A stretch of 64,000 nucleotides of DNA from Microbacterium yannicii (GTDB lineage: Bacteria; Actinomycetota; Actinomycetes; Actinomycetales; Microbacteriaceae). Position numbers and translations under genes: made by a program. The notes beneath the pieces were generated by a model. It worked only from the letters and a program-made list of their open reading frames with translations, had not been told where the DNA came from and did no database searches. Shown here piece by piece: positions 26,120-34,805 of this stretch (positions are counted from its first letter, which is position 1; each line of letters opens with the position of its first letter). The stretch lies in NCBI RefSeq assembly GCF_024055635.1, contig NZ_JAMXMB010000035.1, positions 1 to 64,000 on the forward strand. The letters are read 5' to 3'.

Positions 26120-28576
26120 TCAGTGGCGCCCGCCTCGCCATGACGACGTGGCCGGCTCGGACTCGCCGAGGATGCTCACCGCGCTGACGGTGAAGGCCTG
26201 TGCTCCCCGGCCGGCGTCCAGTCGGCACGTCGTCGCACGCGTCTCGCAGACGACGTCACCCGACGAATCCCGCACGATGTAGCGGTCCAGCGGCAGGTCG
26301 GATGCCGGGGCTTTCCACTTGATCCGCACGGCGCCGCGGCCGATGCGCTGAGCCGTCACATCGGCCGGCGCGTCGGGGCTTGCCAGAAGGTGTGTCCCGG
26401 CCGAGACATGAGCGACGCGGGTCGCGCCGTGGCGCGTCAGCTGGAGCGTGACCTTGCCGTCCGCCGTGACGCTCAGCTCGGCGGGCTCTGTCGGGTCGAG
26501 GCCTGCCCTGTCGAGGTCCACGCGCAGCTTCGCCACGTTCTCCGCCGAGAGGTCGAGCGCGTTGCGCGGATCCTGCTCGCCGGTGGGCGCCCAGGCCTGG
26601 TCGCGCACCTGGACGTTGCGGCCGTCGATGACCTGCATCTGATCCGTCAGCACCGCTTCCGTGGACGTCGTGGTCAAGGCGTGCGATGTGGCAGCGACGC
26701 GACTCCAGCGGGCCGACGCGTCGCGAACCGCCATGTCGGTCAGCCAGTAGGCGCGGTCGACGGTGATCCCGAGGTCGGGCCGAGCGTCGCCCGGCTCCCA
26801 GCGGAAGGTCACCTGGGCGGGAGCGTGGGTGCGTTCCGGATGCTGCTCCACGTACGCCGCCGCGTCGCTCCACCCGAGCGACTCGCCGAGCTCGCCGTGG
26901 GTCGCGCCCTCGTAGTAGTTGGCGCGGTACCGGATGCCGGCGGCATCGGCCGCGGCATCCCAGCGGCGAGTGTTGTTCAGCGCCACGTCGGCCGATCCGG
27001 AATCCATGAAGGTGACGAGGTTGCGGAGATTCTCCGTCCTGCTCTCGTCGCCCTCCTGGTCGCGCCGGCCCTGCGTGTCGTAATAACCCGCACCCGAGAC
27101 GATGACGGCCGCGGCGAAGAGATCCGGATGGTTCGCGGCGATCCTCGTCGCGCCGACGCCACCCATCGACCACCCGCCGATCACCGTGCGATCCGGGTCC
27201 AGCGTGTACGCTCGCGCGACGGATCCCCAGGCCTCCCAGACATCCAGCTCGCCCTCGTTGATATACCAGGTGGTGTTGCCGCGGCCGAGCGGCGTCACGC
27301 AGATCGAACCGCGGTCCTCGCACATGGGGCCGTAGACATCATCTTGGGTCACGCCACCGAAGCCGTTGTGGTTGCGGTCGCCGGCGTGCAGCAGCAGGGT
27401 GAGCGGTGCGGGCTCGCCGGGCTGATATCCCGTCGGCACGTAGACGGTGTAGGGCTGGACCCGGCCGTAGAACGAGGGACCCCGCAGGGCGGGGCCATAC
27501 GTGTCACGCGCCTGCGCGTCGAGTCCCTGACCGAGGTCGAGTGACGAGACGTACCAGCGGGTCGAGTATCCCGTCGGCGCGGGTTCCGCTGTCGACGCCC
27601 GCTGGGCGATGCGGCTCCAATCCAGCTCGACGGCGAAGTCGCTCACGTCCCCGGCCGTCAGCGCGGCGGACTGGCCGCCGTTGTTCCATCGCGTCGACGA
27701 GTCGGTCCATCCGCCGGCGAGGAACGGCTCGTCGTCGCGATCCCGGAAAACGGCGTTGTAGACGCGCGAGCCGTCGCCGGCCTCGGGAGCCGGAGCGAAG
27801 CCGTCGCCGGACGCGTTCGCGACGCCGGCCGCGAGCCGCACGGTCCATTCGTCTTCGGCGGTCATCAGGGCGCGAGGCACCGCGACGACGAACGACCGGG
27901 AGGACTCGTCGACGGTGACGGTGGCGCCGGACGCGGTCAGATCGGTGCGGGCTCCCGATGTCGCGTCGATGAGCCACGCGCCGCGCGACGAGACGATCAT
28001 CGCCGCTTCGATGCCGGGCGACACGACCCCGGCGTCGGCAGGCCAGGAGGTGGCCCCGGTGGTCGCATCGGCGTCGGTGTCGAAGGCCCACGTCGCCACG
28101 GGGACGTCGGCGTCCAGGAGCGTGTTCCAGTCGACGCGCCAGTACGTCTGCGTGGCGTCGCCCGCGATGCCGGCGCGGAACACGTCGGCGCCGTTGGCTC
28201 CCGCTTCCGGCGATGCGTAGGTGAAGTCGCCGCGGCCCATGTCGTCGTAGAGCCAGTCCGTCCACAGGAAAGCGCCGGCGTCGTAGCGTCCGGTTCCCGA
28301 CGTGCGGGGGAACTGCTCCGAGAACGGCCAGCGCTCGGCGCGGGGCAGCGAGGACTCCGGCGCGGTGGCGGCAGCGGGGATGTCGGGCGGAAGCCCCCCT
28401 GCACGATCGGTGGCGTCGGCCGCGGTCGGCTCGGCGGTCGCCGCCGTCGCGGAGACGGGGCACAGTGCCAGCACCACGGCCGCGGTGAGGGCGCCGATCA
28501 GCCAGGTGGGTGCGGTTCGCGCGCGCCGGGCTTTGGGCGGAGCTCCTGCCTGCCCGTGAGGAGAGAGGTGGACCAT
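26120..28576 (-). CDS. Large secreted alpha/beta-hydrolase esterase with C-terminal FN3-like domain
   Basis: An 818-residue exported protein. Signal peptide in residues 20-48 (LIGALTAAVVLALCPVSATA). Residues about 60-330 form a beta-rich module that resembles the DOMON/glucodextranase-like N-terminus of some PHB-depolymerase-type esterases. The catalytic domain begins near PYTVYVPTGYQPGEPAPL; the nucleophile elbow is GGWSMGGVG and the likely His is in EGATHGELGE. The last 80 residues (PDAPADVTAQRIGRGAVRIK) look like a fibronectin type III domain for polymer binding. It probably attacks an ester-bearing polymer or surface ester. It diverges from the operon at 28760 across an AT-rich region. 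Confidence 0.75.
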   Translation of the reverse strand: MVHLSPHGQAGAPPKARRARTAPTWLIGALTAAVVLALCPVSATAATAEPTAADATDRAGGLPPDIPAAATAPESSLPRAERWPFSEQFPRTSGTGRYDAGAFLWTDWLYDDMGRGDFTYASPEAGANGADVFRAGIAGDATQTYWRVDWNTLLDADVPVATWAFDTDADATTGATSWPADAGVVSPGIEAAMIVSSRGAWLIDATSGARTDLTASGATVTVDESSRSFVVAVPRALMTAEDEWTVRLAAGVANASGDGFAPAPEAGDGSRVYNAVFRDRDDEPFLAGGWTDSSTRWNNGGQSAALTAGDVSDFAVELDWSRIAQRASTAEPAPTGYSTRWYVSSLDLGQGLDAQARDTYGPALRGPSFYGRVQPYTVYVPTGYQPGEPAPLTLLLHAGDRNHNGFGGVTQDDVYGPMCEDRGSICVTPLGRGNTTWYINEGELDVWEAWGSVARAYTLDPDRTVIGGWSMGGVGATRIAANHPDLFAAAVIVSGAGYYDTQGRRDQEGDESRTENLRNLVTFMDSGSADVALNNTRRWDAAADAAGIRYRANYYEGATHGELGESLGWSDAAAYVEQHPERTHAPAQVTFRWEPGDARPDLGITVDRAYWLTDMAVRDASARWSRVAATSHALTTTSTEAVLTDQMQVIDGRNVQVRDQAWAPTGEQDPRNALDLSAENVAKLRVDLDRAGLDPTEPAELSVTADGKVTLQLTRHGATRVAHVSAGTHLLASPDAPADVTAQRIGRGAVRIKWKAPASDLPLDRYIVRDSSGDVVCETRATTCRLDAGRGAQAFTVSAVSILGESEPATSSWRGGRH

Positions 28577-28596
28577 GGCTTCTTCCCCTTCGAAGA

Positions 28597-28617
28597 AATA
28601 TCATAGAACTTGATATT
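28597..28617. promoter_or_regulatory. AT-rich operator region, divergent esterase/operon promoter
   Basis: AATATCA-N7-TGATATT, a perfect 7-bp inverted repeat just upstream of the esterase start. The next 100 bp stay AT-rich, with GTTGA...TCAAC arms at 28672-28693 and TTATGATGTTATCC near 28696, unusual for this genome. The region serves the esterase leftward and the eight-gene operon rightward. No regulator gene is adjacent except the MarR at 37285, which ends the operon. Confidence 0.55.
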
Positions 28618-28759
28618 CGGCACGCTAACGCGGTCGTCGCATGGACGTCAATCACGGCCACGGAATTGATAGTTGAAATTCTCAATCATCAACTTTTATG
28701 ATGTTATCCACGGTGATCGACTGACACCGACCCGATCTGCACAACGATGTGGAGTCCTC

Positions 28760-29662
28760 ATGCGCACCACCAAGAGCGTCGCAGCCCTCGCCCCGCTTCT
28801 CATCCTCGGTCTCGTCGCCGGCTGCTCGTCGGCGGCTTCGAATGCTGAGCCGGCAGAGACCGAAGCCGCGACCGAAGCACCGCTGTACGACCAGCTGCCC
28901 GACGCGATCAAGGACGCCGGCGTCATCAAGATCGCCGGCGACACGCACCCGCCGTACCGCACGATCGAAGAGGGCGGCGAGATCACCGGCATCGATCCGG
29001 ACCTCCAGACGGCGCTGTCGGAGCAGCTGGGCGTCCCGTTCGAGATCGTCACCGCGTCCGGCCTCGACGCGATGCTCACCGGCATGCTGTCGGGTCGGTT
29101 CGACGCGTTCAACGGGCCGGTCCGCACCACGCCCGAGCGCGAGGCGGAGTTCGATGCGGTCGTGTGGATGACCACGCGCACATCGTACGTGTACCTCGCC
29201 GAGCGTGCCGATGAGCTGAGCGATCCGGAGGCCTTGTGCGGCGCGCGCGTCGCGGGCGTGACAGGCTCGGTGACCGAGAGCCAGCTGGCTCGCTACAACG
29301 AGTGGTGCGCCGACGAGGGGCTCGACCCGGCCGAGTTCGTCGGCCTGGAGGACAGCAACGCGACGTTCCTCGCGGTCAACTCCGACCGCGCCGACTACGC
29401 CGGCACGACGCAGTCTGCCGCCATCGATCTGCAGGCCTCCGATCCCGACACGTACGAGTTCATCGTCCAGTCCGACGAGCAGGGCGCGGGCGTCGACCAG
29501 CTCGCGATGTTCATGCCGAAGGGGAACGGGCTGGCCGAGCCCATGCTCGCCGCGTTCGAGGCGATCTTCGAGAACGGCGAGTACGAGCGGATCATGACCG
29601 AGTGGGGCATCGAGGACACCGCCGTCGACGCGCCCACGCTCAACCCGATGACCAGCAAGTGA
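28760..29662 (+). CDS. Polar-amino-acid-type ABC importer binding lipoprotein
   Basis: A 300-residue family 3 solute-binding protein. The lipobox is LVAGC near residue 22. The ligand-binding start IKIAGDTHPPYRTIEEGGEI and GIDPDLQTALSEQLGVPFEI are typical of the family that binds polar amino acids, opines or small carboxylates. ATG 28760 with GGAG; a longer frame upstream runs through the AT-rich promoter. First gene of an operon continuing to 37257. Confidence 0.87.
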   Translation: MRTTKSVAALAPLLILGLVAGCSSAASNAEPAETEAATEAPLYDQLPDAIKDAGVIKIAGDTHPPYRTIEEGGEITGIDPDLQTALSEQLGVPFEIVTASGLDAMLTGMLSGRFDAFNGPVRTTPEREAEFDAVVWMTTRTSYVYLAERADELSDPEALCGARVAGVTGSVTESQLARYNEWCADEGLDPAEFVGLEDSNATFLAVNSDRADYAGTTQSAAIDLQASDPDTYEFIVQSDEQGAGVDQLAMFMPKGNGLAEPMLAAFEAIFENGEYERIMTEWGIEDTAVDAPTLNPMTSK

Positions 29663-29664
29663 CG

Positions 29665-30588
29665 ATGACAGACCTCACCACCCAGCCGGTCCGCAACCCA
29701 TCAGCCGACAGATCGATCGATGCCGCGCGCGCACGACGCCGCATCCATCCGTGGCGGGTGGTGGTCGGCATACTGCTGGCCTTCGTCACGGTGCAGATCG
29801 CGGTCTTCCTCGTCACGAACGAACGGTTCGAGTGGCCGGTCGTGGCGGAGTACCTCTTCAACCCGAGCGTGCTCATGGGGCTCGGCATGTCGATCATGCT
29901 CACGGTCGTGGGCATGATCCTCGGTTCGCTCCTGGGCACGGCCCTGGCGGCCGGACAGCTGGCCGAGTTCGCGCCGCTGCGGTGGGCGTGCATCGTGTTC
30001 GTCGGGGTGTTCAGAGGAGTGCCGCCCCTCGTGCAGCTGATCTTCTGGTACAACCTCGCCTACCTGCTGCCGCGCCTCGCGGTCGGCGTGCCCTTCGGGC
30101 CCGAGCTCTTCAGCTGGCCCACGAACGATCTCATCACGCCCCTCACCGCGGCGATCATCGGGCTGTCGCTCCACGAAGCCGCGTACATGGCAGAGATCAT
30201 CCGCGCCGGCATCCTGTCGGTCGACTCCGGTCAGCGCGACGCCGCCGCCGCGATGGGGTTCAGCCGGTGGCACTCGTTCACCCGCGTCGTGCTGCCGCAG
30301 GCCATGCGCGTCATCATCCCGCCGACCGGGTCGCAGGTGATCGCGCTCTTGAAGGGCACTTCGCTCGTCAGCGTCATCGCGATGGGCGACCTGCTGCACT
30401 CGGTGCAGGTCATCTACAACCGCACGTACGAGGTGGTCCCCATGTTGATCGTCGCCGTGATCTGGTACCTGGTGCTGGTCACCGCCCTCACACTCGTGCA
30501 GCGCAGGGTGGAGCGGCACTTCAGCAGGGGGATGTCGCGAGCCGCCGTCGCCCGCCGCGTCGTCGAGCGGACGGAGGCGGTGGCATGA
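29665..30588 (+). CDS. Polar-amino-acid-type ABC importer permease
   Basis: A 307-residue HisMQ-type permease with about six membrane segments after a 30-residue charged N-terminus. The EAA loop is EIIRAGILSVDSGQRDAAAAMG. FRGVPPLVQLIFWYN is the family signature. Start 2 bp after the binding-protein stop; TGA overlaps the ATPase ATG. Only one permease gene is present, so it should act as a homodimer. Confidence 0.87.
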   Translation: MTDLTTQPVRNPSADRSIDAARARRRIHPWRVVVGILLAFVTVQIAVFLVTNERFEWPVVAEYLFNPSVLMGLGMSIMLTVVGMILGSLLGTALAAGQLAEFAPLRWACIVFVGVFRGVPPLVQLIFWYNLAYLLPRLAVGVPFGPELFSWPTNDLITPLTAAIIGLSLHEAAYMAEIIRAGILSVDSGQRDAAAAMGFSRWHSFTRVVLPQAMRVIIPPTGSQVIALLKGTSLVSVIAMGDLLHSVQVIYNRTYEVVPMLIVAVIWYLVLVTALTLVQRRVERHFSRGMSRAAVARRVVERTEAVA

Positions 30589-31391
30589 CCGGCGAGAACG
30601 CGACCATGACGCCCGTGCTGCAGGTCGTCGGCGTGCGCAAGGAGTACGGCGACAACGTCGCCCTCGACGGAGTCGACTTCGAGGTGCACGCACAGGAGGT
30701 CGTCGCGGTGCTCGGACCCTCGGGGTCGGGCAAGTCCACGCTCGTGCGCTGCATCGACCAGCTCGAGTCGATCGAGGGCGGCGCGATGTATCTCGATGGC
30801 GAGCTGCTCGGGTACGAACGCCACCGTGACGGCATCCGCCCCCTCGCCGACGCCGACGTCAAGCGGCAGCAGCGTCGCATGGGCATGGTGTTCCAGCAGT
30901 TCAACCTGTTCCCGCACTGGACGGTGCTGCGCAACATCACCGAGGCGCCGATCAAGGTGCATGGCGTGCCTGCCGCCGAGGCGCAGGCCCGCGCGATGGA
31001 GCTGCTCGCCCGGGTCGGGCTCGCTGACAAGGCGCAGGCGCACCCGCGCCAGCTGTCGGGTGGGCAGCAGCAGCGCGTGGCCATCGCACGCGCGGTGGCC
31101 ACGAATCCGCGCATCCTGCTCTTCGACGAGCCGACGAGCTCCCTGGACCCGGAGCTCGTCGACGAGGTGCTGCAGGTCATGAAGGACCTCGCTGAGGCCG
31201 GGATGACGATGATCGTCGTGACGCACGAGCTCGACTTCGCCCGTCACGTCGCCGATCGGTGCGTGTTCATGGCGGAGGGGCAGGTGATCGAAGACCGCCC
31301 GTCGACGGAGTTCTTCGACGCTCCGCGGTCGAGCCGCTTGCGGACGTTCTTGACGCGCACGGCGACGCCGGCGCGCGAGGGGGGCGCGTGA
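30585..31391 (+). CDS. Polar-amino-acid-type ABC importer ATPase
   Basis: A 268-residue GlnQ-type ATPase. Walker A GPSGSGKST near residue 44, signature LSGGQQQRVAIARA, Walker B ILLFDEPTSSLDP, H-loop VTHELDF. ATGA overlap with the permease and GTGA overlap with the next gene. Completes the three-gene importer that supplies the enzymes encoded downstream. Confidence 0.89.
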   Translation: MTGENATMTPVLQVVGVRKEYGDNVALDGVDFEVHAQEVVAVLGPSGSGKSTLVRCIDQLESIEGGAMYLDGELLGYERHRDGIRPLADADVKRQQRRMGMVFQQFNLFPHWTVLRNITEAPIKVHGVPAAEAQARAMELLARVGLADKAQAHPRQLSGGQQQRVAIARAVATNPRILLFDEPTSSLDPELVDEVLQVMKDLAEAGMTMIVVTHELDFARHVADRCVFMAEGQVIEDRPSTEFFDAPRSSRLRTFLTRTATPAREGGA

Positions 31392-32530
31392 CGACCATCC
31401 GTGCCGTCGGCGACCTGGTGCTCGAGCGCGAGGATGCCCGCCCGCTCCTCGCGCCCGCCCGCGACGTGCTGCGGGAGAGCGACCTGCTCATCGGGCAGCT
31501 CGAGATCCCGCACATCGACGCCGACGTCGACGGGGCTGTGGTGCAGACGACCGATGTTCCGGCACTGCCCGGGCCGCCGTCGGCCCTGGATGCCCTCGCC
31601 GACGCCGGGTTCGGCATCCTCACTCTCGCCGGCAACCATGTCTACGACTTCGGCCCGGAAGGCATCCGCCACACCGTGCGCCACTGCGCCGAGCGAGGAC
31701 TGCGCACGGTGGGAGTGGGCGACAGCCTCGATGAGGCGTTCACGCCGGCGATCACCGACGTGAACGGCACCCGCATCGCGGTGCTGAGCGTCAACTGCGT
31801 CGGTCCCCGCGACACGTGGGCGTCGAGCCTCAAACCGGGTGCCGCGTACGTCGAGGTGATCACGCACTACGAGGTGCGCGGCGCGAACCCGGGCGGCCCG
31901 CCTCTCGTGCGGACGTACGCGGAGTCCGCGAGCCTGGCCCGCCTGCGCGAGGCGGTCGCGGGCGCGGCCGTGCACGCCGACATCGTCGTCGTCGCGCTGC
32001 ACAAGGGACTCGTCCATGTTCCCGTCGACATCGCCGACTACGAGATCGAGGTCTCTCATGCGGTGGTGGATGCCGGAGCCCACGCCGTCATCGGACACCA
32101 CGCGCACATCGCGAAGGGCGTGGAGATCTATCGCGGCCGAGCGATCTTCCACGGACTCGGCAACTTCGCCGCCGTCACGCGCGCCCTCTCCGGGTCGGCG
32201 GAGGGATCACCCGAGCGCGTCGCGTGGGCGCGGCAGCGACGGCGGCTGTTCGGCTTCGAACCGGATGCCGCGATGCCCGACTATCCGTTCCACCCCGAGA
32301 GCCGGCACACCGCGATCGCCGAACTGGTCGTCGAGGACGGCGAGCTCGGCGCGGCGCTCCTGCCGTGCTGGATCGACGACGAGGCGCGCCCCGTGCCCGT
32401 CGGGCGCTCGGAGCGCGGCGAGCAGGTCGCCCACTATCTGCGTACGATCACGGCGCTTGCCGGTTTCACCACTGATCTCGCGTGGGACGGCGATCGACTC
32501 GTCGTCCGCGCGGGGGAGAGCACACGATGA
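31388..32530 (+). CDS. CapA-like metallophosphatase-fold protein
   Basis: A 380-residue protein of the CapA/PgsA (poly-gamma-glutamate synthesis) family with a calcineurin-like metal site: Asp in AVGDLVLE, Glu in GQLEIP, Asn-His in LAGNHVYD, His in ALHKG and the pair in IGHHAHIA, then HGLGNFAAV. It has no signal peptide or membrane anchor, unlike capsule CapA, so a cytoplasmic hydrolase role is more likely. Within this catabolic operon it may hydrolyse an ester, amide or phosphoester of the imported substrate; that is inference. Confidence 0.75.
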   Translation: MTTIRAVGDLVLEREDARPLLAPARDVLRESDLLIGQLEIPHIDADVDGAVVQTTDVPALPGPPSALDALADAGFGILTLAGNHVYDFGPEGIRHTVRHCAERGLRTVGVGDSLDEAFTPAITDVNGTRIAVLSVNCVGPRDTWASSLKPGAAYVEVITHYEVRGANPGGPPLVRTYAESASLARLREAVAGAAVHADIVVVALHKGLVHVPVDIADYEIEVSHAVVDAGAHAVIGHHAHIAKGVEIYRGRAIFHGLGNFAAVTRALSGSAEGSPERVAWARQRRRLFGFEPDAAMPDYPFHPESRHTAIAELVVEDGELGAALLPCWIDDEARPVPVGRSERGEQVAHYLRTITALAGFTTDLAWDGDRLVVRAGESTR

Positions 32531-33771
32531 GCCATCCTGACGCCCCGCTTGCGGGCAAGACCGTGATCGACCTGACCACCGCCCTCGCGGGGCCCTACGC
32601 GACGCTGCTGCTCGCGAGCCTGGGCGCGCGCGTGATCAAGGTCGAGAACCCTGAGCGTGGCGGCGACTCGTCACGGAACAACTCGCCGTACGTGACCGCG
32701 GACGGACTGCAGCTGCGGCGCAGCGGTCCCGACGACATGTCGGTCTCGATGATGGCGCGCGGTCGCGGCAAGGAGAGCATCACGCTCAACCTCAAGCACG
32801 CCGCCAGCCGGGAGGTGTTCTTCGACCTCGTGCGCCACGCCGACATCGTCGTCGAGAACTACAGCGCCGGCGTGACGCGGCGCCTGGGCATCGACTTCGC
32901 CGCCGTGCAGCAGGTCAACCCACGCATCGTCTACACCTCGATCAGCGGCTTCGGCGCTCAGGGCGTCCCGGGTGAGGGCAAGGCGATGGACACCATCATC
33001 CAGGCGCTCAGCGGCGTCATGATGACCGCCGGCGAGCCGGGCGACGCACCGGTCCGGTTCGGCCTGCCGATCGGCGACCTCGTCGCGCCGCTGTTCGCGG
33101 TCATCGGCACCCTCGCCGCCGTGATGGATGCCGAGCGCACCGGCGAGGGCCAGCACGTCGACGTCTCGATGCTCGGCAGCCTCACGTCGCTCGTCGCCTG
33201 CGAGCCGTTCGATGCACTGGAGTCTGTCGGCTTCCCGCTGCGGACGGGCGCGGTCGTGCCCCGCCTCGCGCCGTTCGGCACGTTCCAGTCGGTCGACGGC
33301 TGGTTTGCGATCTGCGCACCCACCGACGCGTTCGCCGAGGGGACCCTCGCCGCGATCGGGCAGCCCGAACTGGTCGACGACCCGCGGTTCTCGTCGCGGG
33401 ACGCACGGGTCGACAACGCCGACGAGCTGCATGCCCTGGTGAGCCAGTGGGCCCGCAGCCGCTCGTCCGCCGAGGTGCTGTCGGCGTTCGAGCACAACGG
33501 CGTCCCCGCGGCTCCGGTGCGCGACACCGCGACCGCCGTGCGCGACGACATCGTCACCGGTCGCGGAGAGGTCGTTCCGCTCGTGCACCCGCAGTTCGGT
33601 CACTTCGAGGGCCTCTACGGCACCGGGCTTCCGATGGTGTTCTCGCGCAGCCGCGCCGACCTCTCCAAGCCCGCGCCCGGTCTGGGCCAGCACACCGACG
33701 ACGTGCTCGAAGAGCTCCTCGGCTACGACGCCGAGCGCGTGGCGCAGCTGCGCCAGGACGGCGTCCTGTGA
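32527..33771 (+). CDS. Class III (CaiB/BaiF) acyl-CoA transferase
   Basis: A 414-residue family III CoA-transferase, full length. The N-terminus VIDLTTALAGPYATLLLASL and the catalytic Asp155 in GKAMDTIIQALSG (position of the formyl-CoA transferase Asp169) are present. It moves CoA from a donor acyl-CoA to a carboxylic acid. Together with the next two genes it mirrors FldA-FldB-FldC of phenyllactate dehydration, where the transferase activates the 2-hydroxyacid. ATGA overlap with the previous gene. Confidence 0.85.
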   Translation: MSHPDAPLAGKTVIDLTTALAGPYATLLLASLGARVIKVENPERGGDSSRNNSPYVTADGLQLRRSGPDDMSVSMMARGRGKESITLNLKHAASREVFFDLVRHADIVVENYSAGVTRRLGIDFAAVQQVNPRIVYTSISGFGAQGVPGEGKAMDTIIQALSGVMMTAGEPGDAPVRFGLPIGDLVAPLFAVIGTLAAVMDAERTGEGQHVDVSMLGSLTSLVACEPFDALESVGFPLRTGAVVPRLAPFGTFQSVDGWFAICAPTDAFAEGTLAAIGQPELVDDPRFSSRDARVDNADELHALVSQWARSRSSAEVLSAFEHNGVPAAPVRDTATAVRDDIVTGRGEVVPLVHPQFGHFEGLYGTGLPMVFSRSRADLSKPAPGLGQHTDDVLEELLGYDAERVAQLRQDGVL

Positions 33772-34805
33772 CCCCGAGCACCCCGGTGATCGGCGTCGTC
33801 GGCAACGATGCGCCACGGCAGCTGCTCCTCGGGTTCGGTGCCCGGCCCGTGCGCCTGACCGGATCGTGGAGCGGTGTCATCGATCCTGAAGCGCAACAGC
33901 TTCTCGGAGCGACAGATGCCGCCGTGGCGCGGCTGCTCACGGAGCTGCGCAGCGGTGCGCATCCACTCGACGGGCTGATCGTGTGCAACGACTCGCAGGC
34001 GCACCTGCGCCTGTTCTATGTGCTGCGGGCCACCGGTTCGGAGGTGCCGGTGCACCTGCTCGACATGCCGCGCGCGCCCTCCTCTCCCGCGCGCCGCTTC
34101 GCGCTGTTCCAGCTCGAGGCGCTCGCCGCCTTCTGCGCCGGCGTGACGGGCGCCGAGCTGAGCGCCGCCTCTCTCGCCGCCGCGGCCGATGCCGAAGCGG
34201 CCCTCGGCGACGCGGTACGACGGCTGCGCGCCCGGCGCCGCGCCCACCCCCCACTGTGTGCGGGCGCGGATGCGGTGGACGCTCTCTTGGATGCGGCGCG
34301 CATGGCGCCGGCCGAGGCAGTGGCACGCCTCGACGCGGCGCTGACGCCTGCGGTGTCGGGGGCGACGAGGGTGCACGCGACCGGCTCGTCGCACCCCGAC
34401 GCGACGTTCTACCGCCTGCTGGAGGCCGACGGGCGTCTCGTGGTCGTCAGTGATGACCACGACACCGGTGACGCCGCGTGGCTGGGTGAGGCGGTGCGGG
34501 GGGAGACGACCGACGACGTGCTCGACGCGCTGATCGACGCCCACTTCGCGCGCATCGCCACCTCGGCCACCGCCCTCAGCTCCGACCGTGCGATGCTCAC
34601 CCGTGACGTCGCACGCGCCGCGGACGCGGACGCGGTGGCCGCGATCATCCGCGAGCTCGATGAGGCCCCGCTGTGGGACCTCGCCGATCAGCGCGACGCA
34701 GTCGAGGGCACCCCGTTCGTCAGCGTGCGCGTGGAGCCCGGCGGCGAGCAGGATTCAGCCCGAGATCTGCAGCGCGACCTCGCCGAGAGGCGGGTGTCCG
34801 CGTGA
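33768..34805 (+). CDS. 2-Hydroxyacyl-CoA dehydratase-like subunit, C/gamma type
   Basis: A 345-residue protein that I place, by fold pattern and context, in the HgdB/FldC/BcrB superfamily. It has only three cysteines: Cys73 in LIVCNDSQAHLRLFYVL (the region of the second iron-sulfur ligand in the family), Cys123 in AAFCAGVTG and Cys164. The usual N-terminal cluster cysteine is missing; the corresponding start reads VIGVVGNDAPRQLL. The GTGA overlap ties its translation to the CoA-transferase. If a [4Fe-4S] cluster forms, its ligands must differ from those of HgdAB. Assignment is by weak similarity and gene order. Confidence 0.6.
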   Translation: MTPSTPVIGVVGNDAPRQLLLGFGARPVRLTGSWSGVIDPEAQQLLGATDAAVARLLTELRSGAHPLDGLIVCNDSQAHLRLFYVLRATGSEVPVHLLDMPRAPSSPARRFALFQLEALAAFCAGVTGAELSAASLAAAADAEAALGDAVRRLRARRRAHPPLCAGADAVDALLDAARMAPAEAVARLDAALTPAVSGATRVHATGSSHPDATFYRLLEADGRLVVVSDDHDTGDAAWLGEAVRGETTDDVLDALIDAHFARIATSATALSSDRAMLTRDVARAADADAVAAIIRELDEAPLWDLADQRDAVEGTPFVSVRVEPGGEQDSARDLQRDLAERRVSA

